A stretch of 44,826 nucleotides of DNA from Allobosea sp. Root483D1 (lineage in GTDB: Bacteria; Pseudomonadota; Alphaproteobacteria; Rhizobiales; Beijerinckiaceae), in NCBI RefSeq assembly GCF_001429505.1, contig NZ_LMJW01000023.1:117580-162405 (forward strand). The letters run 5' to 3'. The position numbers and the translations under genes were made by a program. This document shows positions 25,250 through 35,055 of this stretch, piece by piece (within the stretch, counting starts at the first letter, position 1; each line of letters starts with the position of its first letter). The notes under the pieces are model-generated. The model had not been told where the DNA came from, made no database searches, and worked only from the letters and a program-made list of their open reading frames with translations.

Positions 25250-26824
25250 ATGCGGCGTCGCCTAATCCTGCCTGCCGCCATCGGCTTGGGTGTTAGCATC
25301 GGCCTGCTACCGCTGGCCGGCGCCTACTACCTGTCTGGTGAACGGGCCATTGCCACTGAACGCTTGCATCTGAGGGACTATGCCGGATGGACGTTGCAGC
25401 GAACCGATCGGGCGATCACGCGAGCCAAGAGTAGCCTCCGCCGGCTGGTCATGGAGAACCATGAGCTGTGCTCGCCTCGTCATCTGGAGCGCTTGAAGCA
25501 GCTGAAGATGGATGTCCTCACAGTTGAGGACATTGATACATTCAAGGATGGTAAGCTCATTTGTGACAGCTGGGGCCTCTCCAGTAGCCCCGAGCTGATG
25601 CGTAAGCCGAATATTCTCCTGGCCGATGACTTTGGTCTGGTCGTTGGATCTGGTCCCACCGCGCATCGACCGCAGGGCGACATGTTGGCGGTCGCTTTTG
25701 GTCCGTATCAGGCCTTCATTCACAAAGAGAGCTTGGTAGATGTCCTGCACGACACTCCCATGGTGCTCGGGGTCGCCACACGCGACGGTGAGCTCCTGGC
25801 ATTATCTGGACAGGCTGACTTAAGTCTGGTGCGGCAGCTGTCTCGAGAGGAGATGAGTGGGGCCACAAATCAGAAGGTCTTTGCGTCCCTCCGAGGGGCC
25901 GATTTCGTAGCTTTTGCAATTTCGGACCGCAGGGTCGTTGACCGGCGCGCCAACGACGAGCTTTGGAAACTCATCCCGATTGGCACCGCGATATCGGCCA
26001 TTGTAATCGGCCTCATCGTGTGGGTATCGCGCCAGCGGATGTCGCTGGCTGGCGAGCTGAGAACGGGGATCGCCTACCGCGAATTCATTGCGCATTACCA
26101 ACCGATAATTGAACTCTCGACCGGTAAATGCGTGGGCGCTGAGGCGCTCATACGCTGGCCGAGGCCTGACGGTTCTTGGGTTTCGCCAGATCTATTCATT
26201 CCTTACGCCGAAGCTCATCATCTGATCGGGCCCGTCACCGATATCCTTATTGAGCGAATTCTGGAGGACATGAAGGTGGCGCTGCGCGCCGACCCATCGC
26301 TACACATTGCGATCAATATCTCGGCCGAGGATATTCAAAGTGGCCGATTTCTGGATGTGCTTTCTGATGCCATCGAGAAGGCGCAGGTCAACCCGGCGCA
26401 GATTTGGCTCGAAGCTACGGAGCGTGGTTTTATGGAAGCCGATGCCGCTCGCGCCACGCTTGAGCGGGCAAGAGAACGCGGGCATGCAGTCGCGATTGAC
26501 GATTTCGGCACGGGGTATTCCAGCCTATCTCTCCTGGAAAGTCTTCCGTTGAATGTTCTCAAGATCGACAAGTCGTTCATCGACGCCATCGGCCGCAAAG
26601 CCGCGACAAGTATCGTGACGCCGTCGATCATCGACATGGCGCATACCCTGAAATTTATCGTCGTGGCGGAAGGCGTAGAGAAGGTCGAACAGGCAGCCTA
26701 TCTGGAAGCTGCCGGCGTCGAATTCGCACAAGGCTGGCTTTATTCCAAAGCCCTGCCACCCAGAGAATTTTTGCAATTCCACAGTCTGCGAAACGCAGGT
26801 TCTCCCATGCCAGAAGCGGCTTGA
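25250..26824 (+). CDS. CSS-motif EAL cyclic-di-GMP phosphodiesterase
   Basis: A 524-residue membrane protein. N-terminal membrane segment (about residues 5-25), a periplasmic CSS-type sensor domain with cysteine-containing motifs HELCSPRHL and GKLICDSWG, a second membrane segment near residues 240-260 (IGTAISAIVIGLIVWV), then a complete EAL domain. Catalytic pieces are intact: GAEALIRW, INISAEDIQ, EATERG, DDFGTGYSSL, LKIDKSFID, EGVEKVEQ and QGWLYSKALP. It should therefore hydrolyse c-di-GMP, controlled by the redox state of the periplasmic cysteines as in related CSS proteins. GGAAGG at 25237 favours the ATG at 25250 over the TTG at 25244. It stands alone between repeats G and E. Confidence 0.93.
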   Translation: MRRRLILPAAIGLGVSIGLLPLAGAYYLSGERAIATERLHLRDYAGWTLQRTDRAITRAKSSLRRLVMENHELCSPRHLERLKQLKMDVLTVEDIDTFKDGKLICDSWGLSSSPELMRKPNILLADDFGLVVGSGPTAHRPQGDMLAVAFGPYQAFIHKESLVDVLHDTPMVLGVATRDGELLALSGQADLSLVRQLSREEMSGATNQKVFASLRGADFVAFAISDRRVVDRRANDELWKLIPIGTAISAIVIGLIVWVSRQRMSLAGELRTGIAYREFIAHYQPIIELSTGKCVGAEALIRWPRPDGSWVSPDLFIPYAEAHHLIGPVTDILIERILEDMKVALRADPSLHIAINISAEDIQSGRFLDVLSDAIEKAQVNPAQIWLEATERGFMEADAARATLERARERGHAVAIDDFGTGYSSLSLLESLPLNVLKIDKSFIDAIGRKAATSIVTPSIIDMAHTLKFIVVAEGVEKVEQAAYLEAAGVEFAQGWLYSKALPPREFLQFHSLRNAGSPMPEAA

Positions 26825-26910
26825 TTGGCTGCTCGTTGCCAAGTTCTGTTCGCTGAGTGCGATCAGCATTTTGCCTCTTACGTCGCGCGCGGCTCGATAT
26901 AGCGGATTCG

Positions 26911-26937
26911 ACCGCCCATCTTTTCGAATGGGGCGGT
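26911..26937 (+). terminator. Imperfect hairpin downstream of the EAL gene
   Basis: ACCGCCCAT (26911-26919) pairs with ATGGGGCGGT (26928-26937) with one bulged G, loop of eight bases, no clear T run. Weak candidate. The rest of 26825-27139 holds no gene I can support. Confidence 0.3.
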
Positions 26938-27139
26938 TGATCGGCGTGCACGTTCACGGCGCATGCGTCCAGGCACGAGCGAACCGGCCCACGATCAATT
27001 GGGAGGCCGATCTTCGATCTACGTAACTACAACAACTGTCGGGTTTTATCGGCCATTTCTCGCATTAAAACTCATCAGTTAAGCGCCTTATTAGTGGCTA
27101 CCTCGAGCAAGACCGATACCGGCAATCAGGGAGCCCCAG

Positions 27140-27544
27140 AAGCTTCACCAGCGCCGAGCTCAAACCCAGAACCTTGGATGTGACTGCCACTGGCTTCTAT
27201 CGCTTCTACGAGAATGGTGGTTTCAGCGCCGACGTCCTCGCGGGCGCGCGGGTCTGGTCGGTGTCGAGCGATGTCGATTTGCTGATCGCCGGCGCCGCCG
27301 CGGTCTCCGGTGGCTCGCAACGGACGTTGATCGATCCCGTGGCCGGTCTTCGCATCCGAGCGAGCCTGGGAAATGGCTTCGGTCTGAGCGCCTATGCCAC
27401 GTGGGCGCCGGTAGTTCGGGGGTGATCTGGCAACTTCGCGGAACGATCGACTACGCCTTCAACCAGCACTGGTCGGTGTCAGTCGGCTACCGCCATCTGG
27501 CGGTCGACTACCGCAGCGGCAGCTACGTCTTCGACGCCGCATAA
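27140..27544 (+). pseudogene. Outer-membrane beta-barrel protein remnant, 5'-truncated and frameshifted
   Basis: The last roughly 130 codons of an outer-membrane porin-like protein. The first part reads FTSAELKPRTLDVTATGFYR, GARVWSVSSDVDLLIAG and GNGFGLSAYA in one frame up to about 27402. The second part (VGAGSSGVIWQLRGTIDYAF, then HWSVSVGYRHLAVDYRSGSY and FDAA-stop) continues in a different frame. The junction TATGCCACGTGGGC is one base short of the sequence needed to join the frames, so a single-base loss explains it. No N terminus or signal peptide is visible upstream. The product would be an incomplete barrel, so I call it a decayed gene. A sequencing error could explain the frameshift but not the missing N-terminal half. 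Confidence 0.75.
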
Positions 27545-27683
27545 GCGGACCGAGCATGGGCGTGTCATACACGTTCTGACCACTGATGCTTCCGCTGGAC
27601 GGTCTGTTGCAAAATTGGACTGCCTGAAAGCGGACCTCCGCAAGGACCGCAATGGGCCAGAATCGCCCATCCCTTGACCGGGT

Positions 27684-27731
27684 GAAATGCGCCATCAGCG
27701 GACATTGGCAAGCGACCTAGAACCGGACATT
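27684..27731 (-). repeat. Intergenic repeat copy E (25-nt-spaced GTCCG family)
   Basis: On the minus strand: GTCCG at 27728, second GTCCG 25 nt on at 27703, then CTGA and TGGCGC. A half copy (first box and GTCCGCTTTC only) lies on the same strand at about 27615-27635. Both are in the 260-bp gap between the porin remnant and htpG. Confidence 0.7.
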
Positions 27732-27807
27732 CGAAGCTGAGCGAAATGTGGGAAGCGCCTAACCGAATTGCCTGACCGCACGGCCACGCGTTCGTTCGCT
27801 TCGCCGC

Positions 27808-29691
27808 TCAATCTTCGCCAAAGCTTCGCGTAACCAGCCGGTTGAGCCTTTCAGCGAATGCGTTCGCGTTTGTCGGGCGCTCGCCATCCAACACGCGAGC
27901 GGTATCCAGAAGCAGATGGGCAATGTCGCTACGTAGCGCGCCATCCTCGACAGACGCCAGCGCTGAGACCATCGCATGACGCGGATTGACCTCGAGGATC
28001 GGCTTGGCAGCACTCTCCACTCGCCCTGCGGCGCTGAGCAAGCGCTCGAACTGGCGATCCGGCCCCTTATCCGGCGCCACGAGGCAGACCGCGCTCTCAG
28101 TGAGCCGAACGGAGGATCGGACATCCGCAACCTCTTCGGCCAGAATCTCCTTCATCGATGCAAGCAGAGCGGTGATCTTTTCGCTCGCTTCCGCCGACGG
28201 AGGCGCCGCGCCATCAAGCAGCGGGATAAGACCGAGATCGGCCGCACCTTGCGTCACCGATTTGAACGGCTTGCCTTCGAAATCCGGTGCTGCCGATGCC
28301 CAGAAGCTGTCGATCGGATCCGACAACAGCAGCACCTCAATGCCGCGCGCCCGGAAGCCTTCGAGCTGGGGGGAGCTGGCGATCCGGGAAGCATCGTCGC
28401 CAGCGATGTAGTAGATCGCGGTCTGGTTGTCCTTGAGCGCGCCTACATAGTCCTTGAGGCTGCGCCACCCTTGGCCGGAGGCTGTAGTCCGGAATCGAGC
28501 GAGGCCGAGCAGCTGTTCCCGGCGCTGGAAATCCTCGTAAAGCCCTTCCTTGATGACGACGCCGAAATTGTCCCAGAGCATCCGGAACGTGTCCGGTTCC
28601 TGTTCGGCCAGTTTCGCGAAATCGGCGAGGACACGGTTGGTGACGCCCTTCTTGATAGCACCGAGCAGTGGGCTGTCCTGGATCATCTCGCGGGAGACGT
28701 TGAGCGGCAGGTCGGCTGTGTCGACGATGCCGCGGATGAAGCGCAGGTAGCGCGGAAGGAGCTCTGCCTCATCCGTGATGAAGATGCGCTTCACATAGAG
28801 CTTGATCCGCCCCTTGCGGTCGGCGTCGAAGAGATCGAACGGACGCGCGCCCGGGACGAAGACCAGCGCCGTATATTCGTGCAGGCCTTCCGCGCGAAAA
28901 TGGATCGTTGCGGCGGGCTCGTCATATTGTCCCGCAGCGCTGCGGTAGAAATCGGCGTACTCGTCTTTGGTGATTTCGCTCTTCGGCCTGGTCCAGAGCG
29001 CGGCTCCGTCGGAGAGGGCGACCGCGTCGGCGCCCGGCTCCGTGATCAGCGAAATCGGGACGGGCACATGGCCGGACTGTTCCTTGACGATGCGCTCCAG
29101 CGTCCAGCGCTCAGCATAGGACTTGGCATCCTCCATCAGGTGCAGCGTCACCCGTGTCCCGCGTAGCGGAGCCTCTTCCAGCGCCGCAGGCGCCACCGTG
29201 AACTCGCCCTTGCCGTCCGAGGACCAGGACCAGGCTTCAGTGCTACCGGCGCGGCGGCTTAAGACCTCGACCTTCTCGGCCACCATGAAGGCGGAATAGA
29301 AGCCGACGCCGAACTGGCCGATGAGCTGCGCGCCGTCCTTGCTGTTGGCAATCGCGACTCGCTCCATGAAGCTGCGCGTGCCGGAGCGGGCGATCGTGCC
29401 GAGAGCTTCGATCATCTCGTCATGGCTCATACCGATGCCGTTGTCGCCGATGGTCAGCTTGCCAGCCTCCGGATCGGCCGAGATGGTGATCGCAAGCTTC
29501 GGTTTGTCGCTCAGAAGCTTGGGCTTGCCGATCGCCTCGTAGCGCAGCTTCTCGCAAGCGTCGGCCGCATTCGAGATCAGCTCGCGCAGGAACACGTCCC
29601 GGTCAGAATAGACCGAATGCACCATCATATGGAGCAGACGGGAGACGTCGGCTTCGAAGCTGCGATGCTCGGCTTTCGCGGTCGTGGTCAT
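27808..29691 (-). CDS. htpG: Molecular chaperone HtpG (Hsp90)
   Basis: A 627-residue Hsp90 of normal bacterial length. The N-terminal ATPase domain is clear: HMMVHSVYSDRDVFLRELIS, NAADACEKLRYEAI, GDNGIGMSHDEMIEALGTIA, RSGTRSFME and GVGFYSAFMVAEKVEV. Middle and C-terminal dimerisation domains follow. The ATG at 29691 was chosen because the conserved start (TTTAKAEHRSFEADVSRLLH) follows directly; the longer frame to 29754 is not conserved-looking. Cytoplasmic folding of stress-labile clients. It shares its strand with groESL 0.7 kb upstream, separated by two small reading frames and a strong terminator. Confidence 0.97.
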   Translation of the reverse strand: MTTTAKAEHRSFEADVSRLLHMMVHSVYSDRDVFLRELISNAADACEKLRYEAIGKPKLLSDKPKLAITISADPEAGKLTIGDNGIGMSHDEMIEALGTIARSGTRSFMERVAIANSKDGAQLIGQFGVGFYSAFMVAEKVEVLSRRAGSTEAWSWSSDGKGEFTVAPAALEEAPLRGTRVTLHLMEDAKSYAERWTLERIVKEQSGHVPVPISLITEPGADAVALSDGAALWTRPKSEITKDEYADFYRSAAGQYDEPAATIHFRAEGLHEYTALVFVPGARPFDLFDADRKGRIKLYVKRIFITDEAELLPRYLRFIRGIVDTADLPLNVSREMIQDSPLLGAIKKGVTNRVLADFAKLAEQEPDTFRMLWDNFGVVIKEGLYEDFQRREQLLGLARFRTTASGQGWRSLKDYVGALKDNQTAIYYIAGDDASRIASSPQLEGFRARGIEVLLLSDPIDSFWASAAPDFEGKPFKSVTQGAADLGLIPLLDGAAPPSAEASEKITALLASMKEILAEEVADVRSSVRLTESAVCLVAPDKGPDRQFERLLSAAGRVESAAKPILEVNPRHAMVSALASVEDGALRSDIAHLLLDTARVLDGERPTNANAFAERLNRLVTRSFGED

Positions 29692-29763
29692 TCGGAAATC
29701 TCGAATAGATGACGTAGTAGGAAGACCCTTGCAGAGAGCGATAACCCGCGGCAACGTGGCGAG

Positions 29764-29985
29764 CTACCCTGTCTGCGCTGACGATTGAGGATTGGGGTGG
29801 CGTTCACCGCTCCCCGACGCTTGTCGGTTGGATAGCGTCCTGATGAGAGCAAGTAGGGCATTCAACCGCGCGGTCGCGAACTCGCCGGCGCCAGGCAACT
29901 GAGCCTCAATGTGAGCGGCGACGGTCTGCCACGTTGCCGATCCATCCCGCGTCATGACGGCTAGGAGATTATCCTTTGAGGCCAT
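29764..29985 (-). CDS. Small hypothetical protein upstream of htpG
   Basis: A 73-residue frame (MASKDNLLAVMTRDGSATW...) with an amphipathic, leucine-rich middle (FATARLNALLALIRTL) and a polar tail. It ends 72 bp before htpG on the same strand. I do not recognise it. The ribosome site is poor. It could be a real small protein or chance; the well-behaved composition of the first 55 residues is the main support. Confidence 0.4.
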   Translation of the reverse strand: MASKDNLLAVMTRDGSATWQTVAAHIEAQLPGAGEFATARLNALLALIRTLSNRQASGSGERHPNPQSSAQTG

Positions 29986-30124
29986 AAGTTGCGCTCTCGG
30001 TGTTGGTGATGAGGGCCTTGAAGCGGTCGGAAGGAGAGATGTTCTTAGATTCCTGTGGGCCGTCGGTCATGTCGGATATCTGATGCGATTGAGAGAATGC
30101 AGGGGGATTTCACGGGGCCCCCGC

Positions 30125-30325
30125 TTAAGCGTTCCCGCGAAGCTGAACGATTGCACGCTGTGCGAGATCATCCTCGTCGAGCGCCAGTGGAACCAGCGAA
30201 GCAACGATATAGGCGACGTTGTTTCGCTCCAGCTCGCCAGAGCCCGCCGCAAGAGACGGCTTGAGCTCCGCCCAGGCCTTTTCAAGAGCGGCCTCTGCAC
30301 GAGGTAGGTCAATAGGATCGGTCAA
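30125..30325 (-). CDS. Small hypothetical protein downstream of groEL
   Basis: About 66 residues from a TTG start at 30325 (TDPIDLPRAEAALEKAWAEL, then NNVAYIVASLVPLALDEDDL and AQRAIVQLRGNA). Composition is that of a compact helical cytoplasmic protein, and codon use matches genuine genes. The frame stays open up to 30415, but that stretch contains the groEL terminator, so the shorter start is preferred. No ribosome site is obvious. Function unknown. 29986-30124 shows nothing I can support. Confidence 0.45.
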   Translation of the reverse strand: MTDPIDLPRAEAALEKAWAELKPSLAAGSGELERNNVAYIVASLVPLALDEDDLAQRAIVQLRGNA

Positions 30326-30377
30326 TGATGAAGGGCATCGCTCCCCTCGGCATGCCTGCGAGGTCACGGCGTTGAGA

Positions 30378-30406
30378 GAGGGCGCCGCGAAAGCCGCGGC
30401 GCCCTC
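30378..30406 (-). terminator. Strong groESL terminator
   Basis: Perfect 12-bp GC stem (GAGGGCGCCGCG with CGCGGCGCCCTC) and five-base loop, six bases past the groEL stop, followed on the minus strand by TCTCTCAA. Position and stem strength fit termination of groES-groEL. Confidence 0.75.
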
Positions 30407-30411
30407 GATGC

Positions 30412-32037
<1,626 letters not shown>

Positions 32038-32093
32038 GATTCCTCACTCCTTCAGACTTGAGGTTTCAGGTTGATGATGTGGATGAGGCCCCG

Positions 32094-32408
32094 TCAGGCG
32101 GCCTTCTTGAGGGTCGCGGTCGTCTCGATGACGCCCATGATGTCGGACTCCTTCATGATCAGGAGATCCTGGCCATCGATCTTGACCTCGGTGCCGCTCC
32201 ATTTACCGAAGAGCACACGGTCGCCGACCTTGACGTCGGGCGGCACGAGCTTGCCGGTCTCGTCCCGCGCGCCGGCGCCCACGGCCACGACCTCGCCCTC
32301 CTGCGGCTTTTCCCTGGCGGTGTCGGGAATTATGATCCCGCCCTTGGTCTTCTCCTCGGCGTCGATGCGCTTCACGACGACGCGGTCATGCAGTGGCCGA
32401 AACTTCAT
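32094..32408 (-). CDS. groS: Co-chaperonin GroES (Hsp10)
   Basis: A 104-residue co-chaperonin: KFRPLHDRVVVKRIDAEEKT, the mobile loop KTKGGIIIPDTAREKPQEGE, and LLIMKESDIMGVIE near the C terminus. It caps GroEL. First gene of the pair; a CIRCE-like element lies 140 bp upstream. The ATG at 32408 has GGAGGA just before it on the minus strand, a strong ribosome site. Confidence 0.97.
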   Translation of the reverse strand: MKFRPLHDRVVVKRIDAEEKTKGGIIIPDTAREKPQEGEVVAVGAGARDETGKLVPPDVKVGDRVLFGKWSGTEVKIDGQDLLIMKESDIMGVIETTATLKKAA

Positions 32409-32548
32409 GAGTTCCTCCAGTTTCCATGTCGGTCACATGTCAAAGCGGGTCGGCCCTGTCCGGCGCTAGCGGCGAGGTTCCGCGAGCCCCTGAGGCGCCG
32501 TGCCCGCGCGATGATTTGGGTTGCCCGATTTTTGCCTTCAAGAGGTCG

Positions 32549-32575
32549 GCAGCACTTTTTTTGATGGAGTGCTAA
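32549..32575 (-). promoter_or_regulatory. CIRCE-like HrcA operator upstream of groES
   Basis: On the minus strand TTAGCACTC, nine bases, then AAGTGCTGC. The left arm is a perfect CIRCE arm; the right arm keeps AGTGCT but differs at three outer bases from GAGTGCTAA. Spacing of nine is exact. HrcA normally binds this to repress groESL. The rest of 32409-32671 shows no clear gene; a -35-like TTGCGT lies near 32595. Confidence 0.75.
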
Positions 32576-32671
32576 CAGGCTGAAAAGGCGCCACAAACGC
32601 AACCTTTCTGCTTGCCAGGGCGTTAGGAATCCGCTGCCATCGGCGCAGTGAAAACCAGGGAGCTGAAAGGA

Positions 32672-32941
32672 ATGTCTTCGACGGACTTCGCCCGCCAGAT
32701 TGCAGGCTATGGATTGACCACCGCCGGCATCCTCTACCGCCTGCCCGACCACCCTTCGATTCTCCAAGAATACATCTGGCAGGACTACGACCTCGCCCCG
32801 CGCTTTCCCGAACTCAACAAGTTCCTCGCCTTCTGGCAGGCCCAGCTCGACGGCAAGCTGTTCCGCATCACCGTGGCGCACAAGGACCTGATCGGCCCCG
32901 CCGACCTCTGCGCGGCGAGCGGCGAATTCCGGCTGCAGTGA
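32672..32941 (+). CDS. usg: Usg family protein
   Basis: An 89-residue protein matching the alphaproteobacterial Usg family: DFARQIAGYGLTTAGILYRL, PDHPSILQEYIWQDYDLAPR, and HKDLIGPADLCAASGEF. Family function is not established; it is often found upstream of the tryptophan gene trpF in other genomes. AAAGG lies just before ATG 32672, which is preferred to the GTG at 32648. Divergent from groES. Confidence 0.87.
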   Translation: MSSTDFARQIAGYGLTTAGILYRLPDHPSILQEYIWQDYDLAPRFPELNKFLAFWQAQLDGKLFRITVAHKDLIGPADLCAASGEFRLQ

Positions 32942-33111
32942 CGTCGAGGCTTCGGCGGACTTGATTCGGGGCAAACGCATCCCAAAATCATGGCAGCCGC
33001 CGACAGCGACAGCGCGCTCGATGCGGCGATCAACCAAACCGGATCCATGTTGCTTCCAGGAGGATATGGCTATGGCAATGTTGGCAATCGCTCCCGCCGA
33101 GGGAGGACTGC

Positions 33112-33408
33112 ATGATGATATCTGACGACTTCGAGAGACCGGTCGTGGTCCTGACCGGTCCTGGGCATCCGGCGGCGATCGGGTCTGCCATGGAGGCCTA
33201 CATGTTTCTGGCCGACTGGCCGGTGTGCAGGCGCGACCCAGTCCACGGTTTTGCGTTGAAGGCCTGCCTGGCGGCGATCCGCGGCGAGATCGAAGCGGAT
33301 ACCGCGCGCGGCTTGTTCGCGTCGTGGGCAGAAAAGCATGATCTCCTTGCGCCCGACGTGGCTGCGTTCGCCAGCAGCCGCAAGGAAGGCTCGCGCGGCC
33401 ACGCCTGA
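33112..33408 (+). CDS. DUF982 domain protein
   Basis: A 98-residue protein with the DUF982 pattern: ERPVVVLTGPGHPAAIGSAM, EAYMFLADWP, ALKACLAAIRGEIEADTARG and WAEKHDLLAPD. These short proteins are abundant in Rhizobiales and have no known function. GGGAGGA at 33101 serves the ATG at 33112; a second ATG one codon on is possible. A convincing terminator follows directly. The space 32942-33111 shows nothing else. Confidence 0.85.
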   Translation: MMISDDFERPVVVLTGPGHPAAIGSAMEAYMFLADWPVCRRDPVHGFALKACLAAIRGEIEADTARGLFASWAEKHDLLAPDVAAFASSRKEGSRGHA

Positions 33409-33413
33409 CCTAG

Positions 33414-33449
33414 CGCCCGGCGCCGCGCTAGCGGGGCCGGGCGTCTTTT
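33414..33449 (+). terminator. Intrinsic terminator after the DUF982 gene
   Basis: Stem CGCCCGGC (33414-33421) with GCCGGGCG (33436-33443), 14-base loop, followed by TCTTTT. It starts 6 bp after the stop codon. Confidence 0.7.
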
Positions 33450-33579
33450 GAGGCGAAGGCGCCGCTGCCTACCGATTTAACGCGCGCTTTCAGACGTCGT
33501 GCTTTTTCGCTCCGACCGCTCGAACAGCGCGATGGTAGCGTCGGAAAGTGCTTTTGCGTGCTGCTCTGCGGGCAAGCCC

Positions 33580-34137
33580 GCAGGCCCGTTCTGGCGGCTG
33601 AATTCGCCGCGCGTAGAGAACGGCGGCAGCATCGTGCGCTCCGACACGCCCGGCAATCCGCTCTTCGTCCATGCGCGCGTGGTGGACGGTGCGGGAAAGC
33701 CGATCGAGGGCGCTGAGGTCGATGTCTGGCATGCCTCGCCCGTCGGTCTCTACGAGAACCAGGACCCCGAGCAGGCGGAAATGAACCTGCGGGGCAAGTT
33801 CATTTCCGGCGCTGACGGCCGCTTCTGGTTCCGCTCGGTGATGATGATAGGCTACCCGATCTCGATGGATGGCGTGGTCGGCTTCCTCCTCAAGGCACAG
33901 GATCGCCATCCGATGCGCCCCGAGCATCTGCATACTCTGATCTTCAAGCCCGGCTTCAAGGTCCTGATCTCGCAGGTCTACGACCCGAACGATCCGCATA
34001 TCGAAACCGACGTCCAATTCGGCGTGACCAAGGCGCTGATCGGCGACTTCATTCGCCATGACGAATTGCACCCGGCCTGCCGGATGTCCAGGCTCCCTGG
34101 AACTCGCTCGACTACACCTACGTGATGGATGAGGTGG
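33580..34137 (+). pseudogene. Intradiol ring-cleavage dioxygenase (hydroxyquinol 1,2-dioxygenase type), truncated and frameshifted
   Basis: The catalytic domain of a hydroxyquinol/catechol 1,2-dioxygenase. It begins abruptly at GPFWRLNSPRVENGGSIVRS and continues through EVDVWHASPVGLYENQDPEQ, MMIGYPISMDGVVGFLL, RPEHLHTLIFKPGFKVLIS and VYDPNDPHIETDVQFGV. The four iron ligands are all present (Tyr in GLYENQ, Tyr in GYPIS, both His in HLH). The roughly 110-residue N-terminal helical dimerisation domain is missing. Near 34071-34074, in HDELHP, one base is lost; the frame that continues is GLPDVQAPWNSLDYTYVMDE. The frame then runs into unrelated DNA antisense to the integrase remnant. In the first frame translation ends at 34125. 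The DNA just before the junction (33493-33575, minus) could encode another gene's C terminus (ALSDATIALFERSERKKHDV), which I cannot place. I regard the product as non-functional. Confidence 0.8.
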
Positions 34138-34230
34138 CAAAGCCGCCTCGTCCTTTTTCACGTCGGTCGGTCATCACGACCCTCGGCGCTTTCCAAGCGC
34201 CGGCATTGCTTCTTTGCCATTCGGGAAAGC

Positions 34231-34857
34231 TTATAAATCTGTCTGCTCGGACAGGGTCAAGGCATCATCAACGTCGATACCGAGGTAACGGACTGTACTT
34301 TCAAGCTTGGAGTGCCCCAGTAGCAGCTGACAGGCGCGAAGGTTGCCAGTGCGCTTGTAAGATCAAGGCAACCTTCGTCCGCCGCAGACTGTGCGTCCCA
34401 TAGAGCGCGGGATCCAGGCCGATCAGGGCAACCCAGCCATCGAGCAGGCGGCCGTACTTCCGCGTTGTCAGGTGATTGCCTGGCCGACTGCGGCTCGGGA
34501 AGAGCCAATCACCGGTTTCCCCCGGTCTCCTCCTGAGCCGAGCCGTAAGCGCCTCTCGGGTCGAATCCGTCAGCTCGAAAGGCACCGGCCGGCCGGTCTT
34601 CTGCTGGACGATCGATGTCCTCAGCCTCACGGTTCCGCCCAGCACAACATCACTCACGCGTAGCCGACGAGATCACAGCCACGTAGCTTGCTGTCGATCG
34701 CGAGATTAAACATTGCCAGATCCCGCACGCGTTGATCGTGCTGCAGCCGTGTCCTGATCGCCCAGATGTGGCGCGGCTTCAGTGGCGGCTTCGGGCCGAT
34801 AATACGTCCCGTATTCCAGGCTGGACGCTGATGATTCTGCTGAGCTTCGACAAGCAT
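34231..34857 (-). pseudogene. Small tyrosine recombinase/integrase, broken by two frameshifts
   Basis: A roughly 208-codon phage-type integrase in three frames. Part 1 (34857 to about 34660): NTGRIIGPKPPLKPRHIWAI, then VRDLAMFNLAIDSKLRGCDL. Part 2: RVSDVVLGGTVRLRTSIVQQ, KTGRPVPFELTD and YGTHSLRRTKVALI. Part 3 (about 34355 to 34231): YKRTGNLRACQLLLGHSKLE, STVRYLGIDVDDAL, stop. The first break is near 34661, where one base is missing; the second is near 34358, where one base is extra. All catalytic residues are still encoded: Arg in KLRGCD, Lys in KTGR, His and Arg in HSLRR, His in LLGHS, and Tyr in VRYL. The gene therefore looks recently inactivated. It faces the broken dioxygenase, marking a decayed mobile segment; I see no inverted repeats or tRNA target at its ends. 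Confidence 0.82.
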
Positions 34858-34918
34858 GGCGCATCCTCCATCGGGATGCCGCATCCGAAAACAGTATAAT
34901 GCTTCCGAGGCTTCTCCG

Positions 34919-34962
34919 TTGCGCCAGAAGCGGAATCTACCTCATCGCCCGGAAGCGGACCT
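34919..34962 (-). repeat. Intergenic repeat copy F (25-nt-spaced GTCCG family)
   Basis: On the minus strand: GTCCG at 34960, TTCCG 25 nt on at 34935, then CTTC and TGGCGC. It lies in the 200-bp gap between the integrase remnant and the Lon-N protein gene. Confidence 0.65.
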
Positions 34963-35055
34963 CCAGAGCGCTTTCGGACTAACCTCTTCAGGTTCATCTT
35001 GATCTCGGGCAGCTTAATTTTGCTGTCGCCCGAACTCAGCACAACCTCGCCCAAA

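Noticed and set aside
34231..34960. A tRNA or attachment site next to the integrase remnant
   Set aside because: No cloverleaf, CCA-type end or matching direct repeat could be found by eye at either side.
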